Assembly: GCA_029262355.1 (NCBI GenBank)
Contig: JAJCZO010000163.1
Coordinates: forward strand, 1 to 64,000
Direction: 5' to 3'
DNA length: 64,000 nucleotides
Source: Deltaproteobacteria bacterium
Lineage (GTDB): Bacteria; Desulfobacterota; Binatia; UBA12015
A model generated the notes under the pieces. It searched no databases and had not been told where the DNA came from. It worked only from the letters and a program-made list of their open reading frames with translations. The translations under genes and the position numbers were made by a program. Positions 56,842 to 64,000 of this stretch are shown here, one piece after another. Each line of letters opens with the position of its first letter. The first letter of the stretch is position 1.

Positions 56842-59036
56842 CGTTGGGGAGCCATACGGGAACACGCACGGAGTCCCCGCTGCGCGAGCGACTTCGCGTC
56901 CTGCTTCTCGCGCGGGTGCTCATCATGAGCGTTTTCCTCGCGGGGGCTGGCGCACTGTGGTTCGGAAAGCCGCAGGTGACTCGCGCTCTCCTGGGGAACG
57001 CCACTTTCAGCGTGATCGCGCTCGCATATGTGGGGACGCTTCTTTCCGCGTTCCTGGTGCGATCGATCTCGAGGCCGGTTCTGCTCGCGTATCTGCAGAT
57101 CGTCTTCGACGTGCTCCTCATCACGGGAGCGGTGGGTGCAATGCGTGGGGCCAGCGGGCCCATGGCCTTGCTCTACGTTCTCCCGATCGCGAACGCCGCG
57201 GGGCTTCTCCTGGTGCCCGGCGCTATCGCGGCGGCTGTTGCGTCGAGCGCGGCGTACGCGGCGCTGCTTCTGCACGGGCAGCATGTCGTCATGGCGATCG
57301 GCGGGCTTCCCGTTCCGGAGGTGGCCTGGCCGATCACGCTCGCCTCGATCTGCTTTGCGTTGACCGCGGTCGGAGTGGGTGGTGCTGCTCGTCGGCTCGC
57401 GTCGGCCGAGGGCGAGCTGCAGAGTCACAGGGCAGAGGTCGGACGCCTCGAGGATCTCCATCGGACTCTCGCCAACGGGCTCGAGTGCGGAATTCTCGTC
57501 GTGGACTGCGACGGTAGGGTCCGCTCGGCGAATCCCGCGGCGCAGCAGATTCTCGCCCTGCCGATTGGGTCGATCCACGGCCGCGAGATCTCGTGGCTCT
57601 TGCCGCTGCTCGATTCGGCCGAGCGCGACACAGAGCCTGGCGGGTTCGTCGAGTGCGCGCAGCGGGTGGGGGCGGGTGATTCGCGCCGCCTCCGGGTCGG
57701 CCGCAATTCCCTTCACGACACGTACGGCAATACGATGGGTGAGCTGGTGATGCTGCAGGACGTCACGCGCATCGAGCAGCTCGAAGCGCGCCTGGCCGAG
57801 AATGAAGGGGCCCCGCTGGTACTGGATGACGATGCGGAGACCGACGAAGAAGGTGCGAACAAAGAAGGCTCCGGCGGCGAGGATGGTCTCATCGGTAGCT
57901 GCGCCGAGATGGCGCAGATCTCACGACTGATCGACAAGGTGGCAGCGGCCGACGCGACGGTCCTCGTTACCGGTGAGAGCGGCACGGGTAAGGAGTTGGT
58001 CGCCCGTGCGATCCACCGCCGGAGCCCCCGTTCGGAAGGGCCGTTCGTCGTGGTGAACTGTGGCGCCATTCCCGAGTCGTTGATCGAGAGCGAGCTCTTC
58101 GGTCACGTCCGAGGGGCGTTCACTGGCGCCATCGCCGACCGCGCTGGGCTCTTCCGCCGCGCGCACGGCGGCACGATCTTCCTCGACGAGATCGGTGAGC
58201 TCTCGGCGGCACTCCAGGTCCGTCTGCTTCGGGTGTTGCAGGACCACCGGGTTCTGCCGGTCGGGTCGACGACCGCGACGGACGTCGACGTGCGCGTGGT
58301 GGCGGCGACCAATCGCGTGCTGGAAGACCTCGTGAAGTCGGGGGAGTACCGCGAGGACCTGTACTATCGCCTCGCCGTCATCTCGATCGATGTTCTGCCC
58401 CTTCGTGAGCGCGGCAAGGATCTGGCCCAGTTGATCGAGTATTTCCTGCGCCAAGGGGCCGAGCGTCACGGAAAGAACGTGAAGGGGGTCAGCGCGCGGG
58501 CAATGGCGCTTCTCCTTCGCCACCCATACGCCGGGAACGTCCGCGAGCTCGAGAACGTGATCGAGCACGCAATCACCCTGGCCGACCGCGACACGGTCCA
58601 AGAGAGAGACTTGCCGGAATCGGTGCGCGGCGTGATGCCGGCGCGCTCGGCCCGACCCAGTGCCGCGGAAGCCACGGTGTTGGCCATGTCTGGCAGCTTG
58701 CCGCCAAGCGACGAGCTCGTCGCGGCGGCCGGGCCGGATCCGTGGAGCGATGAAGCGGGAGCGGGCGTCTCCGAGCAGTCTGGAGAGCCGGTCCGGCTGC
58801 CGATCGACGAGGGGGAAGGCGCGAGCCTGGATGAGCAGCTCGCTCGCCAGGAGAAGGAGATGCTCCTTGCTGCGCTCGATCGGGCTTCGGGCGTCAAGAA
58901 GAAGGCGGCGGCTCTGCTCGGGATCAACTACCGCTCGTTCCGCCACCGGCTTCAGAAGTATGCGCTCGATTCGCACGGCGATTCCGTGCTGAGTCGGGCC
59001 GACCGTGGCACGCTGCCGCGCGAAACCCCGCACTGA
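56838..59036 (+). CDS. Membrane-bound sigma-54 activator: PilS-like sensor fused to PilR-like output
   Basis: Predicted activator of pilA transcription in one polypeptide, 732 residues. About six membrane helices lie in residues 20-182, as in PilS. A PAS-like domain spans about 205-310 ([20 protein letters not shown]). After an acidic linker comes the AAA+ sigma-54 interaction domain (350-590): Walker A GESGTGKE 379-386, GAFTGA 426-431 for sigma-54 contact, Walker [10 protein letters not shown] 447-455. A Fis-type helix-turn-helix spans about 675-710 ([20 protein letters not shown]). There is no HisKA or HATPase domain and no receiver, so the phosphorelay of PilS-PilR is missing. It overlaps pilC and stands directly before pilA, where relatives carry pilS and pilR. 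The signal is probably passed straight from membrane/PAS to AAA+. Confidence 0.92.
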
Positions 59037-59467
59037 GCGGGGCATCGCTCCGTGCTTCTATCTCGTTTCGCGCCGGCGTTTGTGGCGCTGTGCCGTCCGC
59101 GCGTGCCCGGGCTTTGTTCCGGACCTTGTCGGATGAACTACGTCGCGCCGAACCTCGGGCTCGCGATGGCGTCAGATGGCGATACGCCTAGCCGCCGCCG
59201 TGTTTCGTCACTCTCTCGGTACGGTGTTGCAGACTCGTCGGGACACGAAACGGAACGGCGAGAGCGCCGGTGTCGTGGATTGACGTTGGGCGTCCGCGTC
59301 GTGATCGATCGTCAAGATACTGTCGCCGTCGCGGCGCGAACGAGGATGCTCTTGCGTATGCGGTTGCGGGGGCGGAGCGGATGGCGTCTCAGGGGCGCTC
59401 ACAGACAAGCCCGTAGTTGCATGGCTTTTGTCGATCAGCCGGTGGCGGCGAGTCGGGTGTGGCGCCG
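59037..59467. other. Long upstream region of pilA, likely regulatory
   Basis: The gap from the activator stop to the pilA start is 561 bp. This part shows no convincing gene; a 147-codon open frame (59052-59495) is Arg-rich and has no family match. GACAC (59242-59246) and GTGTC (59270-59274) face each other about 200 bp before the promoter. GTGTC-type sites resemble what I recall of PilR binding sites in Pseudomonas, so this could be the enhancer, with low certainty. Space for DNA bending between enhancer and promoter is normal for sigma-54 systems. Confidence 0.45.
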
Positions 59468-59484
59468 CTGGCATCCGCGTTGCT
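59468..59484 (+). promoter_or_regulatory. Sigma-54 (-24/-12) promoter of pilA
   Basis: CTGGCATCCGCGTTGCT matches the consensus Y-TGGCA at -24 and TTGCW at -12, with GG (59470-59471) and GC (59482-59483) exactly 10 bases apart. Transcription should begin near 59495, giving a leader of about 100 bases before the pilA start. The neighbouring gene encodes a sigma-54 activator with an intact GAFTGA motif, which supports the call. Confidence 0.72.
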
Positions 59485-59597
59485 CTCGGTCCTAGTCGTC
59501 GACGCGCTTCACGCGGAGACGCGAAATGAAACAGGCAACAACGCTACCGCGCGGGGCGGTCGCTCAAAATGGGTTGGATCTCAGGAGGTTCGTAGGA

Positions 59598-59957
59598 ATG
59601 ATTAAGGCGAAAGACGAAAAGGGTTTCACGCTCATCGAGCTTCTGGTGGTCGTTGCGATCATCGGCATTCTTGCTGCAATCGCGATTCCGCAGTTCTCAG
59701 CGTATCGTGCCCAGGGCTTCAACGCGCGTGCTTCCTCTGATCTGCGCAACCTGGCTACGGCGGCCGAGGCCTACTTCGCCGCGAATGCTGCGTACAGCGC
59801 GAACATCGGAAGCCTCACCGGCTTCAAACAGTCGCCTGGTGTTACCATCACCCTTACGCCGGCCGGCACCACCTTCACGGCGGTGGCCAGTCACTCGAGT
59901 GGTGACAAGACATACAACTGGGATTCCGCCAACGGCGGTCTTCAGAACGCGCCGTAA
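59598..59957 (+). CDS. pilA: Major type IV pilin PilA
   Basis: Pilus subunit, 119 residues as prepilin. The start at ATG 59598 follows AGGAGGT (59583-59589) and gives a 9-residue leader, MIKAKDEKG, cut before FTLIELLVVVAIIGILAAIA by prepilin peptidase. Glu5 of the mature protein is present, and Phe1 would be N-methylated. The mature protein is about 110 residues with a small C-terminal domain and no Cys, so it lacks the disulfide loop of Pseudomonas-type pilins. It resembles short deltaproteobacterial pilins. The frame is open upstream to 59526, but the leader and the ribosome binding site fix the start. Confidence 0.95.
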   Translation: MIKAKDEKGFTLIELLVVVAIIGILAAIAIPQFSAYRAQGFNARASSDLRNLATAAEAYFAANAAYSANIGSLTGFKQSPGVTITLTPAGTTFTAVASHSSGDKTYNWDSANGGLQNAP

Positions 59958-60003
59958 GGACGGGGCGGCAGGCAGCCTGAAATACGGCTGAAACACGAAG
60001 GGC

Positions 60004-60035
60004 GATGGCGCCGCTCCACCCGGGGCGGCGCCATC
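60004..60035 (+). terminator. Hairpin after pilA
   Basis: GATGGCGCCGC (60004-60014) pairs perfectly over 11 bases with GCGGCGCCATC (60025-60035), with a 10-base loop. No T-run follows, so it is either a weak terminator or an mRNA-stabilising hairpin. It would allow high pilA transcript levels with lower read-through into the next genes. Confidence 0.6.
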
Positions 60036-60054
60036 CTCACGTAGGAGCGAAGAC

Positions 60055-61716
60055 TTGGCATTTGAGGAGGCGGGCGCAGTGCGGAACACGACGAAGGGCA
60101 TCACAGGACTAGCGGTGCTTTTGGTCGTGGGCGCAGCGCTCCACTTCTTCGGCGGCAACGTCGCAGACCCGGATCTTTGGGCGCACCTGCAGTACGGCCG
60201 CAGTATCCTCGAAGGTAACGGTCTGCCGACGGTCGAGATCTATTCGTACACGGCGGCGGGCGCGCCTTTCTACGATCACGAGTGGCTCATGGATCTGGTG
60301 ACGGCGGGCGTGTTCGACACGCTCGGCCCGGCGGGGCTGGCGGTGGGGAAGCTCTTCCTCCTCGGAGCGATGCTCCTGTTCTTGGTCGACAGCGCGCGCG
60401 TATCGCGCGATCTGTTCGCGCCTGGCCGAGCCATTCATCCGATCACGGGTGCGCTGGTGCTCGTGTTGGGCCTCGCGGTCATCGGTCCCGGCGCCACATT
60501 TCGCGCCCAGCTCTTTACGATGGTGTTTCTGGCGATGGAGGGAGCACTCCTAGCGCGGGCGGAGCGGCGTCTTCGGACGAAGGAGGGTGCACCGGTCGTA
60601 TCGTGGGAGATCGCCGTCGTACCGGTCCTCCTCTTGGTCTGGGCCAATCTGCATGGGGGCTTTCTCGTTGGCCTCGGGATGTTTGGGCTGTACGCCGCGT
60701 CGGTGGTGGTGCGAGAGGCCCTCGCGTGGCGCGAAGGAAGCCCGGTCGCTCCGGCGATTCGGCGCGTCGCCGGCCTCGGAGTCGTCTGCGTTGCAGCCGT
60801 GCTCGCGCCCATCGCGAACCCCTACGGGATCGAGTTGTACACCTACCTCGCGCGGACGCTCGATATGCACGACCAGATTTCGGAGTGGTATCCGGTCGAG
60901 CTCTTCAGCGATCACTTCCTGCGTTTCAAGGTGATGGTGGTCTTGTCGATTCTGGGCGTGGCTACGTTGTGGCCGGGACGCGGATTCGCGGCGGCGCCGC
61001 GGGCCGCCTTGCCGAGTCTATCGTGGCGCGTCGCGTTCTACGCGGTCGCCGCGTACATGGCGTTCAAGCACCAGCGTCACACGGTGCTGTTCTCCATCGT
61101 CGTGACGCCGTTCCTGGTCGTGGTCGTCGAGGAGTTGCGGTTGCTCGTCGTGGAGCGATTCCCCGGGATTCGTCCACGGCGCCCGGTCTTCGCGGCCTTG
61201 GCCGCCGGTGCGGCGGCGGTCGCCCTGTTTCAGATTGGAGGCTGGGCGCGGCAGGTGAGCGAGCACGGTGCGGCGATTCGATACGGTCGGATGGACTATC
61301 CGGTCGACGCGATCGAGTTTCTGAAGAAGCATGGCTTCGAAGGGAACATCGCGATGCCGTTCGAATGGGGGGCGTACGCGATCACGAAGATGGCGCCGGA
61401 GTCTCGTGTCTTCATCGATGGGCGCTTCGAGGCGGTTTACCCCAAGCAGGTCATTGACGACTACTTCGCGTTCATGAACGGCACCGGAGACTGGGAGCGC
61501 CTTCTCGACCAGTATCCGACGGACATCGTCGTCGTGCAGCGCTGGCGCGAGATACATCCACGTCTTTTCGCGCGTGACGATCTTCAGTATGTGTACTCAG
61601 ACCCTGCCTCCCTGGTGTTTGTGCGCTCGGGGCCGAATACGGAGCCCGCGCTTGCCCGCCTGGCCGCGGTGCAGGATCGAAACGACTTCCCGAGGCTCGC
61701 GACCTATTTCCCATGA
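60055..61716 (+). CDS. GT-C-type polytopic membrane protein
   Basis: Membrane protein of 553 residues with about ten helices. An early loop, ADPDLWAHLQYGRSILEG, then YSYTAAGAPFYDHEWLMDL, fits the acidic first loop of GT-C glycosyltransferases that use lipid-linked sugars. The C-terminal 150 residues are a soluble domain (YPVDAIEFLKKHGFEGNIA; SRVFIDGRFEAVYP). No acceptor or donor can be read from sequence. The TTG start at 60055 follows AGGAGC by 6 bases; GTG 60079 is an alternative. It lies 97 bp after pilA and overlaps the next gene by 4 bp, so a role in pilin or surface glycosylation is possible. Confidence 0.8.
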   Translation: MAFEEAGAVRNTTKGITGLAVLLVVGAALHFFGGNVADPDLWAHLQYGRSILEGNGLPTVEIYSYTAAGAPFYDHEWLMDLVTAGVFDTLGPAGLAVGKLFLLGAMLLFLVDSARVSRDLFAPGRAIHPITGALVLVLGLAVIGPGATFRAQLFTMVFLAMEGALLARAERRLRTKEGAPVVSWEIAVVPVLLLVWANLHGGFLVGLGMFGLYAASVVVREALAWREGSPVAPAIRRVAGLGVVCVAAVLAPIANPYGIELYTYLARTLDMHDQISEWYPVELFSDHFLRFKVMVVLSILGVATLWPGRGFAAAPRAALPSLSWRVAFYAVAAYMAFKHQRHTVLFSIVVTPFLVVVVEELRLLVVERFPGIRPRRPVFAALAAGAAAVALFQIGGWARQVSEHGAAIRYGRMDYPVDAIEFLKKHGFEGNIAMPFEWGAYAITKMAPESRVFIDGRFEAVYPKQVIDDYFAFMNGTGDWERLLDQYPTDIVVVQRWREIHPRLFARDDLQYVYSDPASLVFVRSGPNTEPALARLAAVQDRNDFPRLATYFP

Positions 61717-63215
61717 GTGAGCTGGGGGGGGGCTCCGGAGGGTTGCGTTCGATGGGGGCGGGTCTCGCGGCTGCGGCGGTGGTGGTGCAAGGCCTGTGGC
61801 TCGCGTGGCTGTACCCGAACGCTCATCTGGATGCCGACCTTCTCTCGTACCTCACGTACTTCCGCGACTGGCACGCAGGCGCGGCGACGCCGTTCGGCTA
61901 CACCGTGCCGAAGGTCTTGCCGGTGGCGCTCTTCGGGCCCACGGGGAGTCCCGAGGTGTCGTTCTGGATGAGTCTCGCCGTCGCCGCTGCCGGAGGCTCC
62001 CTCGTCTTTCTGCTCGCGGCTCGCCTCTTTGGGCTGGGGGTCGCTCTGCTCGCGGCTCTCGCCTACGTGTGCGATCCATTGCGCAGCATTCTGACGCTCC
62101 GCTCGAGCGCAGACCTCTATGTGGGCGTCGGATTGCTCGCCGCGATGTATGCGCTGTCGGTCCGGGCCGTCCTGTGGGCAGGCGTCGCAATTCTGATCGC
62201 TTCCCTCGCCAAGCCGGTGGCGCTCGTGTGCGGCGTGGCAGTGCTGGTGGTCCCACGCGTACCTCTGTTGCGTCGCGTCGTGGCCGCAGCGCTGCCGTTT
62301 CTCGCCATCCCCGCGGTCGCCGCACTGGATGCGGCGCTCGACGGGCGCTCGGTGACCGCTGGCATCTTCGCGCTGGGTCTGCCGGACGATCACAACGCGT
62401 TCGTGCGAGTTGCGCAGGCGCCGCCTCTGGGCTGGCTCGCGTCGCTCGAGATGCTGTTCGTCGATTGGTTCGGGTCGCTTCTCTTCGCACGGACGTGGCC
62501 TCTCATGCTGATCGGCGTGGGCCTGTACGCCGGCCGTTCGTTTCTGGCCTGGCGAGATCGGGCGCCGACGACCGGGAGCGACGAGCCACAGGTGGATTCA
62601 CAGCTCGTCGTTCTCGCGATCCCGATCTTGCTCACAGTCGCATACGTGGGGCTCGCGCTGGTTGAGCCGTTCGTGTTCTTCACGCGGTTCCTTTGGATCC
62701 TTTCGGCCGCGCTCACGATCCTCGCCGCCTACGGTGCCACGGCGGTGGCATCGTACGCGCCGTTGCCGTACTGGGGGCGCGGAATCCTCGTCGGGATCTT
62801 CGCGTTGGCGTTGCTCGCCGATCGGTGGGACGACTTCGCATGGCGCAAGCAGTTGATGCTCGATCCGTTCGAGACTCACGCGTCGCTGGCCGAACGCGGC
62901 GTCGCAGTGATCGCGGATGAGAGTCGGTGCGAGGGGGCCGCTGTCGTTCCGCTCGCGTACTTGCCGCTGGCCGCGTGGCGCGTGCCGGGGAAGCTTCGGC
63001 GGGGCGAGCTGTGTGCGACCGAAGACTGGGCGGCGGGTCGAGGCTGTGCGGGTGCGACCTGCGTACTGGTCATGCCGGCGGCTCCGACGACCAAGGTTGC
63101 GCGTGACGCGTCGAATCGATTGCTCGAGGCGGGTTGGACAGTCGAGGTTTCCGATGGGCAAGGCGCGCTCGTTCGAGAGACCGAGCGCGGGACACAAGGG
63201 GGGACTCACACATGA
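61713..63215 (+). CDS. Second polytopic membrane protein, likely GT-C glycosyltransferase
   Basis: Membrane protein of 500 residues with about ten to eleven hydrophobic helices and a soluble C-terminus (about 390-500). The first loop after TM1 has LYPNAHLDADLLSYLTYF, acidic residues placed as in the GT-C/ArnT-PMT class. DPLRSILTLRSSADLYVGVG resembles the second conserved loop of that class. No specific family name can be given. The C-terminal part has several Cys (near ESRCEG, ELCATED, GCAGATC). It overlaps its neighbours on both sides by 4 bp, which makes this a tightly coupled membrane operon downstream of pilA. Confidence 0.72.
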   Translation: MSELGGGSGGLRSMGAGLAAAAVVVQGLWLAWLYPNAHLDADLLSYLTYFRDWHAGAATPFGYTVPKVLPVALFGPTGSPEVSFWMSLAVAAAGGSLVFLLAARLFGLGVALLAALAYVCDPLRSILTLRSSADLYVGVGLLAAMYALSVRAVLWAGVAILIASLAKPVALVCGVAVLVVPRVPLLRRVVAAALPFLAIPAVAALDAALDGRSVTAGIFALGLPDDHNAFVRVAQAPPLGWLASLEMLFVDWFGSLLFARTWPLMLIGVGLYAGRSFLAWRDRAPTTGSDEPQVDSQLVVLAIPILLTVAYVGLALVEPFVFFTRFLWILSAALTILAAYGATAVASYAPLPYWGRGILVGIFALALLADRWDDFAWRKQLMLDPFETHASLAERGVAVIADESRCEGAAVVPLAYLPLAAWRVPGKLRRGELCATEDWAAGRGCAGATCVLVMPAAPTTKVARDASNRLLEAGWTVEVSDGQGALVRETERGTQGGTHT

Positions 63216-64000
63216 GCCAAGGTTTGGATCTCGCCGCAGGGGCGAGTGGTGGGCGATCGGATGCAGGCTTCCAGTCTTACGTGACGGGCACTTCCGCCTG
63301 GACCTGGCGGGTTCTGGGCCTCGTCGGAGTCTACGTCGCGGTTGGTTATGTGGTGGCCCTGTCTCTTGGCCTGCCCCTGCATTGGCCGATGGCGCACTTG
63401 ATCGCTCAGATCCAGACGGTGACGGTGCTCGCCTACGGTTCGCTCCTTCTCGCGTACGTGATCGACAGGATCGCCGGGCCGAAGCTTCGGCTCGGCGATG
63501 TGGCGGCCCGGCTCCTGTCGGTGCGGGTGCTGTTCGAGTTCGCGGCGGCGATGGTGGCGATTCACGTGACGCTTGTCGTCTTCGTGAATCTAAAGCAGTA
63601 CATTCCGGCGCTGAACCCGATTCTGTACGACTCGCCGCTCTGGCGGCTCGATGCGTGGATGCACTTCGGTGTGGACCCCGCTGTCTGGGCGACGAACTTC
63701 GCAGCGGAACACGGGCTGCTTCCCTTCCTCGACCGGGCGTATCTCGCGTTCTTCCCGGTGCAGGTGCTGGTGCCGCTTCTCTTCCTCTTCTCCGGGCGTC
63801 TTCGCCCGCTGCGCGGCACCTTCTTCGCCGCGTACTGCTTGCTGTGGATGCTCGGGAGCGCGATCTACATTCTGTGGCCGGCGCTGGGACCCGTCTATTA
63901 TCGTCCGATGCGCTTCCTGTCGCTCGATCTCGCCCCCCACGCCGAGCACCTGCAATGGACGCTGATTCAGGACTACGTCCGGTTTCGTTCCGGGCCCGAG
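63212..64000 (+). CDS. PAP2-superfamily (inositolphosphotransferase-like) membrane protein, 3' end cut
   Basis: Partial gene: ATG 63212 overlaps the previous stop (ATGA), and the frame is open for 263 codons to the window end. About five membrane helices are visible (near 31-53, 65-85, 105-127, 163-187, 195-220). The segment YCLLWMLGSAIYILWPALGP followed by YY is typical of the PAP2_3 (Aur1/Ipt1-like) branch just before the first catalytic motif. The His motifs would lie beyond the edge. Such enzymes hydrolyse or transfer phosphate or phospho-headgroups of lipids. Here it could recycle the lipid carrier of a glycan pathway, an inference from context. Confidence 0.7.
   Translation, partial: MSQGLDLAAGASGGRSDAGFQSYVTGTSAWTWRVLGLVGVYVAVGYVVALSLGLPLHWPMAHLIAQIQTVTVLAYGSLLLAYVIDRIAGPKLRLGDVAARLLSVRVLFEFAAAMVAIHVTLVVFVNLKQYIPALNPILYDSPLWRLDAWMHFGVDPAVWATNFAAEHGLLPFLDRAYLAFFPVQVLVPLLFLFSGRLRPLRGTFFAAYCLLWMLGSAIYILWPALGPVYYRPMRFLSLDLAPHAEHLQWTLIQDYVRFRSGPE

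Noticed and set aside
59052-59495. 147-codon open frame in the pilA upstream region
   Set aside because: Arg-rich product without family match. It overlaps the sigma-54 promoter and is more likely regulatory DNA.

Overview
The window is GC-rich, densely packed bacterial DNA from a Gram-negative envelope type: it encodes a Wza-like outer-membrane exporter, a Slp-type outer-membrane lipoprotein and type IV pili. The gene mix (sigma-54-controlled pili in the order pilB, pilT, pilC, regulator, pilA; class III cyclase with zinc ribbon, AAA and TPR-like parts; F420-type LLM oxidoreductase; CaiB and crotonase pair; pyruvate phosphate dikinase) suggests an environmental, Deltaproteobacteria-related lineage such as Binatota, Desulfobacterota or Myxococcota. 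That placement is an impression from gene content, not a tested result.

Layout. 1-3.5 kb: dnaK (cut by the window edge) and grpE, with recO divergent. 3.5-13.1 kb: a seven-gene leftward operon for a Chp/Pil-type chemosensory system (two CheW-like proteins, a response regulator, a methyl-accepting protein, a hybrid CheA with three HPt motifs), ending in an isoprenylcysteine-methyltransferase-like membrane protein and a DUF3473-type polysaccharide deacetylase. 13.2-20.8 kb: a GAF/degenerate-receiver protein, glycyl-tRNA synthetase, LLM oxidoreductase, PhyH dioxygenase, an alkyltransferase-like DNA repair protein, an SDR, a DUF4198 protein and a small unknown protein. 21-38.6 kb: cyclase/AAA regulator, acyltransferase, pyruvate phosphate dikinase with a histone-H1-like tail, orphan histidine kinase, AGR/TXNDC12-like thioredoxin, aroE, ABC-class ATPase, crotonase, CoA-transferase, GIY-YIG nuclease, serine hydrolase and a YihY protein. 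Two copies of a CTAG-bounded palindromic repeat fill the intergenic spaces at 20.8-21.0 and 36.2-36.5 kb.

39.3-50.1 kb is a surface-glycan locus. After a Slp lipoprotein come a GT4/phosphoglycosyl-transferase fusion and PglD-, PglE- and PglF-like enzymes, which together make and load a UDP-diacetylbacillosamine-type sugar. A helical-barrel protein follows, then convergent Wzc-like and Wza-like genes. 50.2-64 kb is a type IV pilus locus: pilB, a secreted beta-propeller protein, pilT, pilC, a membrane-bound sigma-54 activator, and pilA behind a good -24/-12 promoter. Downstream of pilA lie two GT-C-type membrane proteins and a PAP2-type protein that runs off the end.

Most interesting points. 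(1) Where relatives carry pilS and pilR, there is one protein joining the PilS membrane/PAS half directly to the PilR AAA+/Fis half, with no kinase and no receiver, next to a matching sigma-54 promoter for pilA. (2) A bacillosamine-type pathway with a fused PglA-PglC-like enzyme lies close to pilA, which is itself followed by GT-C and PAP2 proteins; pilin glycosylation is a testable idea. (3) Pyruvate phosphate dikinase carries a 76-residue Lys/Ala-rich tail behind a strong ribosome binding site. (4) The palindromic repeats abut, and in one case supply, the stop codon and ribosome binding site of neighbouring genes.
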